A stretch of DNA of 64,000 bases from Fictibacillus solisalsi (GTDB taxonomy: Bacteria > Bacillota > Bacilli > Bacillales > Fictibacillaceae), in assembly GCF_900103485.1 (NCBI RefSeq), contig NZ_FNHW01000003.1, forward strand, positions 124,001 to 188,000, in the 5' to 3' direction. Every line of letters starts with the position of its first letter. Within the stretch, counting starts at the first letter, position 1. This document shows positions 25,647 through 34,496 of the stretch, piece by piece. Both the position numbers and the translations under genes were made by a program. A model generated the notes under the pieces. That model did not search any database and was not told the DNA's origin. It was given only the letters and a program-made list of their open reading frames with translations.

Positions 25647-26531
25647 TTGAACAAAAAAATGAAAACTTTGCTGAGTGCAGCTGTTCTTGGGGCAAGCTTA
25701 TTTGCGGGGACAACGACGGAAGCGGCAAACAATCCGCATGATGACGTGCTCGATATCGCCCACCGGGGAGCGTCAGGCTATGCGCCGGAGCATACGCTCA
25801 CTTCTTATAAAATGGGTGACCGCATGCATGGAGATTACATAGAAATCGATCTTCAAATGACAAAAGATGGCAAGCTGATTGCGATGCATGATGAAACGGT
25901 AGACCGTACGACAGATGGGACAGGAAAGGTCAAAGATTTTACGCTGAAGCAGATTAAACAGCTGGATGCGGGCTCTTGGTTTAACGAGAAATACCCGCAA
26001 TATGCCAATCCACGCTATGAAGGGTTAAAGGTTCCAACGCTTGAAGAAATTTTCAAGACGTTCACAAAAAACAAAAAATATTACATTGAGACCAAATCAC
26101 CTGATGTTTACCCTGGCATGGAAGAGGAGCTTTTGCGGCTGGTAAGAAAGTATCACATCAACAAAGACACACTTCTAGTGCAGTCATTCAGCAAAGAAAG
26201 CCTGATGAAAGTGCATGAGCTTGATCCATCCGTGAAACTGATCCAGTTATTGTCTTACAAGAAGCATGCTGTTCTAACAGATCAGGAAGCAGCAGACATG
26301 AAGAAATATGCTGTCGGAATCGGTCCGAACTTCAATTACCTGGACCAAGCCTATGTGCAAACCGCGCGTCAAGCCGGCTTGGATGTGCATCCTTATACAG
26401 TAAATGAGATAACGGATATGCAAAGGCTGATGGATTGGGGAGTAACCGGAATGTTTACGAACTTCCCGGATAAGCTTCACCGGCTTATAAAAGAAAACCA
26501 ATATCCTCATCATAAAGCAGAAGCTAAATAA
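25647..26531 (+). CDS. glpQ: Secreted glycerophosphodiester phosphodiesterase
   Basis: Hydrolyses glycerophosphodiesters, and in relatives teichoic-acid units, to glycerol-3-phosphate outside the cell. Seen: Sec signal peptide with cleavage likely after TTTEA (about residue 26), the catalytic IAHRGASGYAPEHT motif (39-52), EIDLQMTKDG and HDETVDRTT. 294 residues. Start is TTG 25647 behind GGAAGGGGAGAG. Metal ligands (Glu, Asp of EIDLQ) are present. Confidence 0.9.
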   Translation: MNKKMKTLLSAAVLGASLFAGTTTEAANNPHDDVLDIAHRGASGYAPEHTLTSYKMGDRMHGDYIEIDLQMTKDGKLIAMHDETVDRTTDGTGKVKDFTLKQIKQLDAGSWFNEKYPQYANPRYEGLKVPTLEEIFKTFTKNKKYYIETKSPDVYPGMEEELLRLVRKYHINKDTLLVQSFSKESLMKVHELDPSVKLIQLLSYKKHAVLTDQEAADMKKYAVGIGPNFNYLDQAYVQTARQAGLDVHPYTVNEITDMQRLMDWGVTGMFTNFPDKLHRLIKENQYPHHKAEAK

Positions 26532-26536
26532 AACGC

Positions 26537-26565
26537 GAGGCCGTTCAGATAATGAGCGGCTTTGT
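26537..26565. terminator. Weak hairpin between convergent glpQ and the DUF421 gene
   Basis: GCCGTTC pairs with GAGCGGC (one wobble) around a seven-base loop. The U-tract is broken, so termination efficiency is uncertain. It overlaps the 3' end of the minus-strand gene. Confidence 0.4.
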
Positions 26566-27225
26566 ATTGTCTTTGGGAGCAATATAAAGTGTTCCATCTT
26601 CTTGAAGCTGTGCGAGAAACACGGATTCGCTGGAGGCAATGCCGGCTTTATGAAGCTTGCTCTGTACCCATTTTTCATTTAGTCCGTATTCCTTCAAATT
26701 TCCTCTCATCAGTTTCCCGTCCACAATGAGTTCTGAAGGAAGAAAATAAGTGCCCACCGGAGCGGAATCAGCTGCTTTTTTCATTACGCTGAGCTGACCG
26801 TTAGGCTCAAAAATGGCGTAGTCCACCTCTGCTATGGTAAAAATCTCCTTATTTCGCAGCAACATGCACAAATCATCAATACCAAGATTCAGCTGATTTA
26901 ACGTGTCCTGCATGATCAGTCCTTTTTTTATCACAATCGCAGGCTCGCTTTCCAATGCCAGTTTAGCTTTGGGTGAGCGCTTAACTAGAAATTCAATGCC
27001 CAGGATTAATAGTGCCCAAATGACTACAGCAACAATCCCGTTGGGAAGGGAAACATCCTGATAATGAATGATCATCTCTCCGACGATGTTTCCAAAGGCA
27101 ATGCTTGTTGCATAATTGAAGTATGTAAGTTCACCCAGCTGTTTTTTGCCAAGAACTTTTGTAAACAATAATAAGAAAGCCAGTCCCAACAGGGTCCTGT
27201 ATGCCGTTTCCACCATTCCGTCCAT
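26545..27225 (-). CDS. DUF421 membrane protein (YetF/YrbG-like)
   Basis: 226 residues with three N-terminal hydrophobic helices (about residues 10-80) and a cytosolic C-terminal domain. Seen: the family features KKQLGELTYFNYATSIAFG (positions 27-45) and a DDLCMLLR segment. Function of DUF421 is unclear; B. subtilis paralogues are linked to sporulation and spore germination by others. It is divergent from the HAD hydrolase at 27357. Confidence 0.82.
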   Translation of the reverse strand: MDGMVETAYRTLLGLAFLLLFTKVLGKKQLGELTYFNYATSIAFGNIVGEMIIHYQDVSLPNGIVAVVIWALLILGIEFLVKRSPKAKLALESEPAIVIKKGLIMQDTLNQLNLGIDDLCMLLRNKEIFTIAEVDYAIFEPNGQLSVMKKAADSAPVGTYFLPSELIVDGKLMRGNLKEYGLNEKWVQSKLHKAGIASSESVFLAQLQEDGTLYIAPKDNTKPLII

Positions 27226-27356
27226 GTGCTCACCTCCTTTTCACTAGTCTTATTTTGGCCGGAAAACAGCGATCACAAACAAAGAAAAAGGATCAAGCAT
27301 GTTTTACTTCACCTTTTATTGCGAATACAATAGATGGGGAAAGGAGTGGGGAAGAA

Positions 27357-28184
27357 TTGAGAGATATAGTAGAAAACAGTGAGCTTTTAATCTTTGATCT
27401 GGACGGAACTTTATACGAGGACACGGACCATTTTGACTATTACTGCCGTCTGCTCCAGCAACGGGCAGACCACGGGATTCAGGAGGAATTTTACCGTTCG
27501 TACGAGAAAATGAAGAAGGGGCTGCATCCGGTGGCCGTTGGAAAAGTGTATGACCTGAAATTAGACATGGCAATCACGGTCGATCCTTTAACCCTGCAGG
27601 TAACCGCTGCTCATCACTGGGATGGCTCCTCCATGGAAGAGGATACGTTGAAAAAAGAATATCCCGGTGAGTTAGTCTATGATTTTGAACGGTTTATCGC
27701 CATTGGTGACGGATGGTGGCTGCCTTATGTCACTGCCATGCATTTCGGCCTTACCCAGCAGGATACATGGGATGCCTATAACGCGACAAAGCTTTATATG
27801 GTCAGTGATGAATTTTCACTGTCTAAAACACCTGGTTTAAAAGAAAGCATGAAACGCCTGAAGAAGGACAAGTACCTTGTCTTAATGACAAACAGTGAAG
27901 AAGATGATGTGCTCAGACTCCTCAAAGAACTGGATCTGGACGGACTTTTCCATGCTATTTATCCATCCTCCCAAAAGCCGGTCAAAACAAAAGAAGTCTT
28001 GTCTGAGATCCTGGCGAAATGGAAGATTGCTCCGGAGAAAGCTGTTTCCATAGGTGATAACTTTATCAATGAGATTGCTCCTGCCCTATTAATGGGCCTA
28101 AACACAGTGTACATACAGCCCCACGGCTACCACTTGCAGCATGATAATTTAAGAGTGGTTCCCACGCTGGCCGATGCTTTTTAA
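27357..28184 (+). CDS. HAD-superfamily hydrolase
   Basis: Phosphatase-like protein of about 275 residues. Seen: FDLDGTLYED near residue 14, LMTNSEEDD as motif II region, and GDNFINEIAPALLMG as motif IV. The chosen start is TTG 27357 behind AAAGGAGTGGGG; the frame runs open upstream to 27201 through non-family sequence overlapping the divergent gene. An insertion between residues 30 and 160 is longer than in common HAD-IA enzymes. Substrate unknown. Confidence 0.75.
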   Translation: MRDIVENSELLIFDLDGTLYEDTDHFDYYCRLLQQRADHGIQEEFYRSYEKMKKGLHPVAVGKVYDLKLDMAITVDPLTLQVTAAHHWDGSSMEEDTLKKEYPGELVYDFERFIAIGDGWWLPYVTAMHFGLTQQDTWDAYNATKLYMVSDEFSLSKTPGLKESMKRLKKDKYLVLMTNSEEDDVLRLLKELDLDGLFHAIYPSSQKPVKTKEVLSEILAKWKIAPEKAVSIGDNFINEIAPALLMGLNTVYIQPHGYHLQHDNLRVVPTLADAF

Positions 28185-28220
28185 AGAATGGGCCACCTTA
28201 GCTCTTTTTTGTTCTATTTC

Positions 28221-28255
28221 GGACAAAGTTACCTAAACTAGGTAATAGGATGTCC
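28221..28255. promoter_or_regulatory. Palindromic operator-like site before the M48 protease gene
   Basis: TTACCTA (28229-28235) and TAGGTAA (28239-28245) form a perfect seven-base dyad with a three-base centre, nested in GGACA (28221-28225) and TGTCC (28251-28255). It ends about 16 bases before the GTG start, so a bound protein could block transcription or initiation. The regulator is not identified. Confidence 0.55.
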
Positions 28256-28271
28256 GTAAGGAGGAGAGCGT

Positions 28272-29570
28272 GTGAAAAAGGCACTTTTGTTTGCCGTAGG
28301 CTTTATTTTATATGGTGTGCTGATGTGGTTTTACTTGTTGCATGGAGCTCATACTGAACTGCCGATTCAATACCGTGGTTCGGCCGCTGATCCGACCATG
28401 TTTATGAACGACCGCCAGTTGAAACTGAGCTATGATTTTTCCCGGCTGAAAGACTTGATTTACTTCCTATCCGTTCCATTGGAATGGTTGATTTACCTGC
28501 TTGTTTTGGGATTTGGCCTTTCGAAAAAGATGGGCGGCGCAGTGAAGGGCATCACCCGGTTTTCACTCGTTCATACCGGGCTTTATGTTCTGTTGCTTTC
28601 CTTTGTAAGCTGGCTCTTGACGTTCCCCCTGCGATATTACAGCTATACCGTCTCCAGGGATTATCACATTTCGGTTCAGCTGTTTCAAGGCTGGATGAAG
28701 GACAGCCTCATCGATTTTTGGGTGGGATGGTTATTTACCTTTCTCACCGTTGTTGTGATCTATTTTTTTATCAGGAAAGCCAAAAAGAAATGGTGGTTGT
28801 ATGCCTGGCTGATTTCCATTCCATTTACCATTTTCATGTACTTTATCCAGCCAGTTGTGATTGATCCGCTGTACAACAAATTTTATCCATTGAAGGACCA
28901 GGCGTTAAAAGAGAAGATTTTGACGCTTGCCGACCGGGCAGAGATACCGGCTTCGAATGTTTATGAAGTGAATATGTCAGAAAAGACAAACTCCCTGAAT
29001 GCTTATGTGAATGGAATCGGCTCCAATTTGCGGATTGTGCTGTGGGATACCACACTTGATCGTTTGAATGATAAACAGGTTTTATTCGTCATGGCGCATG
29101 AAATGGGACATTATGTGATGAACCACTTGTACCAGAATTTGATCGGAGCGATTATTCTCACGCTGTTCGGGTTATTTCTGGGAAGCAAAATCTATATGTG
29201 GGCCCTGGCAAAATGGGGGAAACGATGGGGAATTAAAGGACCAGGGGATATTGCTGGACTCCCTGTTCTGCTCTTGATTTTCAGTCTTCTCTCTTTTCTG
29301 GCCGGGCCGGTGGAAAACGCGGTTTCCCGTAAAGCTGAAAAAGATGCAGACCGGTACGCCATTGAAATGACCAAAGAACCGGAAGCAGCTGTAGGAGCTT
29401 TCCAGAAACTGACGATTTCCGGACTCAGTGAGGTGAATCCGCCAAAGCTGGTGAAATTCTTTTTATACGGGCATCCCACTATGCTCGAGAGAATCACCTT
29501 CCTGGATTCCTACAAGGACAAATATAAGCCAGAAGAACTTCAAAAAGCAAAGAAACAAAAGCAGCAGTAA
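28272..29570 (+). CDS. M48 (Ste24/CAAX-protease-1-like) membrane metallopeptidase
   Basis: Zinc metalloprotease embedded in the membrane. Seen: six or so hydrophobic segments before the active site, zinc motif HEMGH at 276-280, and the third-ligand region EKDADRYAIEM near residue 357. 432 residues, the size of Ste24-like bacterial proteins (HtpX is shorter). Start GTG 28272 behind AAGGAGGAG. Possible role in membrane-protein quality control; substrate unknown. Confidence 0.88.
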   Translation: MKKALLFAVGFILYGVLMWFYLLHGAHTELPIQYRGSAADPTMFMNDRQLKLSYDFSRLKDLIYFLSVPLEWLIYLLVLGFGLSKKMGGAVKGITRFSLVHTGLYVLLLSFVSWLLTFPLRYYSYTVSRDYHISVQLFQGWMKDSLIDFWVGWLFTFLTVVVIYFFIRKAKKKWWLYAWLISIPFTIFMYFIQPVVIDPLYNKFYPLKDQALKEKILTLADRAEIPASNVYEVNMSEKTNSLNAYVNGIGSNLRIVLWDTTLDRLNDKQVLFVMAHEMGHYVMNHLYQNLIGAIILTLFGLFLGSKIYMWALAKWGKRWGIKGPGDIAGLPVLLLIFSLLSFLAGPVENAVSRKAEKDADRYAIEMTKEPEAAVGAFQKLTISGLSEVNPPKLVKFFLYGHPTMLERITFLDSYKDKYKPEELQKAKKQKQQ

Positions 29571-29598
29571 AAAAGCGGGGCATATAGCCCCGCTTTTA
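29571..29598. terminator. Bidirectional terminator
   Basis: AAAAGCGGGGC and GCCCCGCTTTT around ATATA, with T-runs on both strands. Shared by the M48 gene (plus) and motB (minus). Confidence 0.9.
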
Positions 29599-30375
29599 TT
29601 TGTCTTTTTCAAGACTGTAGTTTGGAAGGACAAGAACCTCCACCCGCCGGTTTTTCGCTCTATCTTCTGCTGTTTTGTTGCTCGCTCTAGGACGGTATTC
29701 GCCATATCCGCTGGCACTGAGCGTTTTAGGGGAGAGGTTCGGGTTGGTGCGCAAAATCTGCATAAAATTAATGGCGCGCATGGCGCTCAGTTCCCAATTG
29801 GACGTATACTGTGAATTCTGGATCGGTATGTTATCGGTATGCCCTGCAATAATAATGTTTCGCGGCGGATTCGTTACGAGCAGTTTGGATAAATCTTTAC
29901 CTATGCCCACAGATTCCGGTTTGACTTTCGCGCTTCCCGAATCAAACAGTGCATTGTCCAAAATGGTAATTAACAGCCCGTTTTCCGTCAGATTGGTCTG
30001 CAGGCTTTTTGACAGATCTTTGTCTTCGATAAAATTGTCAATGTGTTTTTTTACCTCTTGAAGAGATTCCAGCTCCTTCTTCGCCTTTTCCATGCGTTCT
30101 TTTTCCTGAAGGGACAGTTGAACAAGCTTCTCTTTGTCCGGCAAAGGATCGGTTTCTGGAGAAGAAATGGGTGCCTGTTCCTCCAGCATTCCGGTTCCTC
30201 CTGTAAATTCGTCATTGAACGCACTGGCCATCTGCTTGAATTTGGAGGCATCGACCTCACTCATGGCGAAAAGAACGATGAACAACGCCAGAAGAAGGGT
30301 CAGCATGTCTGAATAGGGAACCAGCCAGGATTCATCCACATGATCATCGTGCTTCTTCTTCTTTCTTCTAGCCAT
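29596..30375 (-). CDS. motB: Flagellar motor stator protein MotB
   Basis: Anchors the stator to peptidoglycan and carries the ion-binding Asp. Seen: short cytosolic Lys-rich N-terminus, a single TM helix with Asp23 in PYSDMLTLLLALF, a plug/linker, and a C-terminal OmpA-like domain with AGHTDNIPI. 259 residues. It overlaps motA by eight bases. The HVDESWLVPYSD opening is like proton-type MotB, not MotS. Confidence 0.92.
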   Translation of the reverse strand: MARRKKKKHDDHVDESWLVPYSDMLTLLLALFIVLFAMSEVDASKFKQMASAFNDEFTGGTGMLEEQAPISSPETDPLPDKEKLVQLSLQEKERMEKAKKELESLQEVKKHIDNFIEDKDLSKSLQTNLTENGLLITILDNALFDSGSAKVKPESVGIGKDLSKLLVTNPPRNIIIAGHTDNIPIQNSQYTSNWELSAMRAINFMQILRTNPNLSPKTLSASGYGEYRPRASNKTAEDRAKNRRVEVLVLPNYSLEKDK

Positions 30376-31153
30376 TATTTACACCTTCCTTAACTTTCTC
30401 TCGTTCACTGGACGGTACATACGTTAATAATTTTTCTTCCAGGATCTTTGGAGAGGTTCCATCTTGTATGGAAAGGATGCCTTCAATCATGATTTCCTTG
30501 ATGAAGATCTCGTGCTGTGATTTTCGCTTCAGTTTATTTGCAAAAGGATGCCATAAAACATATCCCGTAAAAATACCAAACAGGGTGGCAATGAATGCGG
30601 CGGATATCGCATGGCCAAGCGCTTCAATATCGTCCATGTGGCTCAGGGCGGCGACAAGACCCACCACAGCTCCCAGCACTCCCAGTGTCGGCGCGTACGT
30701 TCCTGCTTGGGTAAAAATCGCCGCGTTGCTTAAATGCCTGTCCTCCATGGTCTCGAGATCTTTCAATAAGACATCTTTTATAAATTCGGGGGATTGCCCA
30801 TCCACGATCATTTTAACTCCCTGCTTTAAGAAAGAATCATCAATTTCTTCCGACATCGGCTCAAGAGCAAGCAGGCCTTCTTTTCTTGCAATCGTCGCCC
30901 ACTCGATGAAAAGGCGGATCAGGTCTTCTATGGAAACGATCTTTTGGTCTGTAAACAATAGTTTAAAAAGGCCGGGAAGTTTTTTTACTTCATGCAGCGG
31001 AAAGGCAATCAGTATAGCTGCTGCCGTCCCTGCAAAAATAATCAGTAATGCCGCAGGGTTAAATAGTGAAGAAAGTGCAACCCCTTTTAGAACCATCCCG
31101 GCTCCTATGGCGATGATGCCCATGATGATGCCGATAACTGATGTTTTGTCCAT
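30368..31153 (-). CDS. motA: Flagellar motor stator protein MotA
   Basis: Membrane stator subunit that converts ion flow to torque. Seen: four hydrophobic segments (two near the N-terminus, two in the second half), LGVLGAVVGLVAAL in TM3 and a cytosolic loop between TM2 and TM3 with charged residues. 261 residues. First gene of the motAB pair, read from a sigma-D-type promoter at 31196-31222. Confidence 0.92.
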   Translation of the reverse strand: MDKTSVIGIIMGIIAIGAGMVLKGVALSSLFNPAALLIIFAGTAAAILIAFPLHEVKKLPGLFKLLFTDQKIVSIEDLIRLFIEWATIARKEGLLALEPMSEEIDDSFLKQGVKMIVDGQSPEFIKDVLLKDLETMEDRHLSNAAIFTQAGTYAPTLGVLGAVVGLVAALSHMDDIEALGHAISAAFIATLFGIFTGYVLWHPFANKLKRKSQHEIFIKEIMIEGILSIQDGTSPKILEEKLLTYVPSSEREKVKEGVNNG

Positions 31154-31195
31154 TTTTGTTTCATCCTCGTTTTTTGCTATTTTCGTATGCTATAT

Positions 31196-31222
31196 ATATC
31201 GGCTTGTCCAAACGGATATTTA
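31196..31222 (-). promoter_or_regulatory. Sigma-D (flagellar) promoter of motAB
   Basis: On the minus strand TAAA (31222-31219), 15 bases, then GCCGATAT (31203-31196). This is an exact match to the Bacillus sigma-D consensus TAAA-N15-GCCGATAT, about 43 bases before motA. Confidence 0.9.
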
Positions 31223-31442
31223 TAGGTCCATAGTGGGAGACAGGTGAAAGAATTTATGAAAAAAGGTCATCCAATTCGAAATTTCGTACGTTAGCTTTAT
31301 AACTACTTTCCGATAGGATAAGACAAAGCAAAACTCAATCGGTATAATAGCAGTAAAACCTGCAAACAATGAACAGCCAAAAGGATCCATTGTGCTTCTT
31401 TTTCAAGCTGTAAACAATTCAAAGACAAAAAGAGGCTTTCTC

Positions 31443-32018
31443 ATGAAAACAAAACCATTATTGATAATTTTAGTACTGATTGCACTGATTGGGATTGGTG
31501 TCTGGACGTCCCAAAAGGAATCCAACAGTTCCCGAGAAAATCCAAAGCCGTCAGAAAGCTTTCAACCGGTTAAGGGAAACGGTCAAACAGGCCTGAAGCC
31601 CGGCAATACCCTTCCTGATGCGACTTTGACCTCGTTGGAAGGAAAAACGGTTTCGTTAAAAGAGTTTCGGGGGAAAAAAGTCATTTTGAACTTCTGGGCT
31701 ACATGGTGTCCTCCATGCCGTAAAGAAATGCCGGATATGCAGAAGATGTACAGCCGTCATAAAGATGATCAGCTGGAAATTGTGGCAATCAATCTCTGGT
31801 ATACGGAAAAAAGTACGGAGGCAGTCTCCGATTATGTAGAGAATCGAAAAGCCTCCTTCCCGATTCTGCTTGACCGGGAAGGGAAGATCAGTAAAAAATT
31901 TCAGGCTGTTTCCCTTCCTACCAGTTATTTGATTGATTCCAATGGAGTGGTCCAAAAAAAAATTATTGGTGCGTTATCTCCAAGTCTTATGTCAGAGTTT
32001 ATTAAACGTTCCAAATAA
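31443..32018 (+). CDS. TlpA/ResA-like thiol-disulfide oxidoreductase
   Basis: Membrane-anchored thioredoxin-fold protein facing outside. Seen: one N-terminal hydrophobic anchor (about 5-21), a Ser/Pro-rich linker, and the active site Cys89-Pro-Pro-Cys92 in WATWCPPCRKEMP. 191 residues from ATG 31443 (GAGG upstream). The cis-Pro loop VSLPTSYLID is present. Could act in cytochrome c maturation (ResA) or spore coat/cortex (StoA); no neighbours decide this. Confidence 0.83.
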   Translation: MKTKPLLIILVLIALIGIGVWTSQKESNSSRENPKPSESFQPVKGNGQTGLKPGNTLPDATLTSLEGKTVSLKEFRGKKVILNFWATWCPPCRKEMPDMQKMYSRHKDDQLEIVAINLWYTEKSTEAVSDYVENRKASFPILLDREGKISKKFQAVSLPTSYLIDSNGVVQKKIIGALSPSLMSEFIKRSK

Positions 32019-32091
32019 CCCCCTATTCAATGAGTGTTTTAGTCTTTTTATCCTAAAATTTTACAATGAAAAATTAGGCAATTCGATTACT

Positions 32092-32119
32092 AGGAGTTTT
32101 TGACTTTTTAGCGAAATAG
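32092..32119 (+). promoter_or_regulatory. Possible sigma-H promoter of the sensor kinase
   Basis: AGGAGTT (32092-32098) and GCGAAAT (32111-32117), spaced about 13-14 bases, resemble sigma-H elements (AGGAWWT and GAAT). The -10 has one mismatch. Sporulation kinase genes in Bacillus can be sigma-H dependent, which is why it was noted. Confidence 0.35.
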
Positions 32120-32176
32120 TAAAGGGGGAATGGGAGGCTATATCGATCCAACTATGGAGGAAAAGGGGTTATAACC

Positions 32177-33607
32177 ATGGTTGAACCATCTTTGGTAAAG
32201 ATGATGAAACTGCAGAGGCCGCAAGAACAACCTCTTAGGGAGGATATGCAGATTACTACCTTGGAAATGGATTCCGTCCACTATTTTCGACTAAAACGAA
32301 CAGCTGCCGGAAACTATACAATTACCTTCTCGGAAGGCGTGATAGCCGATGAATTGGGTTTTCACTTTATGGGTTCGGGGGAAATGGCCACCGGTCAGCC
32401 GGCAGAACAATTGAAGCCCTATTTTGAAAAAGCTTTTAATGGGATGCCGTGTTTTTACAAGACTGGTAATGGCAAAAGAATCCTGTATACCTCGCTTACC
32501 CCTGTCTTTTCCAATGGAAAAGTAATCGAAGTAGCAGGGGCTACTGCAGATTATTCCGGGCATATTCATCACGTTGCAGAGCGAAGGCAATCGTCGGAAA
32601 AATATAAAGAAATATTTAATCATAGTATCCATCCTACCCTGCTGTTGGATGATAACCGTGTCATTCTTGATGCCAATCCCGCCGCCCGCCGGTTGCTCGG
32701 TATCAGTCCTTATGATGTCGAACGGAGCAAAATAGATGCATTTATTGATGGGGAGGCTGGATTTGACGTATCCCTGAATTGGGATCTTTTCTTACTTGAC
32801 CCGGCGTACAGGTGGGAGTTTAACCGTGGAAGTGCACATAATAAAAGGCTGATTGAGTTTATGGGGAAAAAGGACATTCTTCCCGGGGTCCATTTGGGCA
32901 TTTTACAGGATGTTACTGAACGGAGACAAACCCAGGAGCGGCTCCGCAAAGCAGAAACATTAAATGTAGTTGGGGAAATGGCTGCTGGTGTTGCCCATGA
33001 AATCCGCAATCCCTTAACAAGCCTGAAGGGTTTTGTACAGCTCATGCAGAACGAGGGACAGGCTCATGAGGCGTATTATTCCATTATTCTGAACGAGGTG
33101 GACAGAATTGACCATATTATTAAAGAATTTCTGCTCCTGGCCAAAACGGACCGCCAAGAGGTACAGAAAATCAGCCTGGTCAATACGCTGAAGGAAACGG
33201 TTTCTCTCCTTGAAACACAGGCGATCTTAAAAAACATCACGCTTGACCTTGTATGTGAAGAAGATCTTCCGGATAGCCATTGTGATCCGTTTCAGATGAA
33301 ACAAGTGTTTATCAACCTGATAAAAAATGCGATTGAAGCAAGTAATACTGGCGGCAAGATTACAATTACAGCCAAACGCAAAGACAGCAAGTATATTCAC
33401 TTTACCTTCACGGATAACGGAACAGGGATGCCTAACAAAGTGTTAAATCGAATTGGAAAACCTTTTTATACCACAAAAGAAGACGGGACCGGTCTCGGAC
33501 TGATGGTCAGTTATAAAATTATTGAAAACCATAAAGGTACCGTGGATGTGTCAAGTGAAGTGGGAAAAGGGACGACCTTTGAAATATCTTTGCCTCTATC
33601 CCCCTAA
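32177..33607 (+). CDS. PAS-domain sensor histidine kinase (sporulation-kinase-like)
   Basis: Soluble-looking kinase of 476 residues without membrane helices. Seen: an N-terminal region of unassigned fold (1-135), a PAS domain (about 140-250), HisKA dimerisation domain with phospho-acceptor His274 in VAHEIRNPLTSLKG, and HATPase_c with N-box INLIKNAIEAS, DNGTGMP and TGLGLMVSYKI. The HEIRNPLTSLKGFVQLM form is typical of KinA/B/E-type kinases feeding Spo0F. No response regulator is adjacent, which fits an orphan phosphorelay kinase. Confidence 0.85.
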   Translation: MVEPSLVKMMKLQRPQEQPLREDMQITTLEMDSVHYFRLKRTAAGNYTITFSEGVIADELGFHFMGSGEMATGQPAEQLKPYFEKAFNGMPCFYKTGNGKRILYTSLTPVFSNGKVIEVAGATADYSGHIHHVAERRQSSEKYKEIFNHSIHPTLLLDDNRVILDANPAARRLLGISPYDVERSKIDAFIDGEAGFDVSLNWDLFLLDPAYRWEFNRGSAHNKRLIEFMGKKDILPGVHLGILQDVTERRQTQERLRKAETLNVVGEMAAGVAHEIRNPLTSLKGFVQLMQNEGQAHEAYYSIILNEVDRIDHIIKEFLLLAKTDRQEVQKISLVNTLKETVSLLETQAILKNITLDLVCEEDLPDSHCDPFQMKQVFINLIKNAIEASNTGGKITITAKRKDSKYIHFTFTDNGTGMPNKVLNRIGKPFYTTKEDGTGLGLMVSYKIIENHKGTVDVSSEVGKGTTFEISLPLSP

Positions 33608-33687
33608 ATGAGCTCGATGGAAAGCTGACTTTAACCATACTGCTTCAGCAGGTGTTTTCGTTGGCTTTTTTTGATTTGGTTGTCATC

Positions 33688-33722
33688 AAAAAAGAGGCAG
33701 CCTTTAAGGCCTGCCCCTTTCA
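33688..33722 (-). terminator. Terminator of the CAP-domain gene
   Basis: AAAGAGGCAG and CTGCCCCTTT (one mismatch) with an inner CC/GG pair; read on the minus strand it is followed by a T-run. Confidence 0.75.
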
Positions 33723-33731
33723 AATCTATTA

Positions 33732-34409
33732 TCATCCGGTAAATTCTTGTACAAACATTTTACCGTATTTTCCACCGTCCACAATTCCGATGCCGACTTT
33801 AGTGTAGTCAGATTTAAGGATGTTTTCACGATGTCCTTGAGAGTTCATAAGTGAAGTATGAGCTCCATCTACTGAAGAGTTTCCAGCAATGTTCTCACCT
33901 GCTGTTTGGTATTGGATGCCAAATTGCTTCATCATATCAAATGGAGAACCGTATTTAGGTGAATTGTGATCGAAATAGTTATTATCGATCATGTCCTGTG
34001 CCTTTACACGGGCCATTTTAGTTAGCTCCATGTCCACTTGAAGTGGTTTTACTCCTGCTTTTTCACGCTCTTGGTTTACTTTATCCACCATTTGTTTTTC
34101 ATCAGCTGTAAGCTGTCCTGCTGCAGCATCAGATTTTGGAGCTTCACTTGTTTTTTGCTGCTCTTGTTTAGGAGCTGCCTGTGTTTTTTCTTTAGCTGGA
34201 GCTTGCTGTTGTTTTTGCTCAACGTTTTGAGCTTGCACATCGAATCCTTGTTTCTTAAGAGATTCGATTAATTTATTGATATCAGCATTGGATTGATCCT
34301 GCTGTACCTGTACGTTTTGTGATTGTGGGCAATCTGCCGCATGTGAAATCCCTGTGTTCACACCAAAAAGAGATGCACCTAGAATTGAAGCTACTACTAC
34401 CTTTTTCAT
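33732..34409 (-). CDS. Secreted CAP-domain (SCP-like) protein, YkwD type
   Basis: Exported protein of 225 residues. Seen: signal peptide with cleavage after SHAA (about residue 24), a Gln/Lys/Ala-rich low-complexity linker (about 35-95), then a CAP domain with VDKVNQEREKAGVKPL, NYFDHNSPKYGSPFDMM, AGENIAGN and GHRENIL. The start at 34409 is set by GGAGGAATTC just upstream and by the signal peptide. The role of bacterial CAP proteins is not settled; extracellular stress or spore-related functions are suggested in Bacillus. Confidence 0.85.
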   Translation of the reverse strand: MKKVVVASILGASLFGVNTGISHAADCPQSQNVQVQQDQSNADINKLIESLKKQGFDVQAQNVEQKQQQAPAKEKTQAAPKQEQQKTSEAPKSDAAAGQLTADEKQMVDKVNQEREKAGVKPLQVDMELTKMARVKAQDMIDNNYFDHNSPKYGSPFDMMKQFGIQYQTAGENIAGNSSVDGAHTSLMNSQGHRENILKSDYTKVGIGIVDGGKYGKMFVQEFTG

Positions 34410-34496
34410 GGATGAATTCCTCCCGTTTTGTATAGTGATGTTAACTACAACACAGGTTTCGGGTGTAGGTGACCCTGGCTGGGGGTCTGGAAACAA

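Noticed and set aside
30468-31247. 259-codon plus-strand frame opposite motA
   Set aside because: It mirrors motA, which has the full family pattern and a matching sigma-D promoter.
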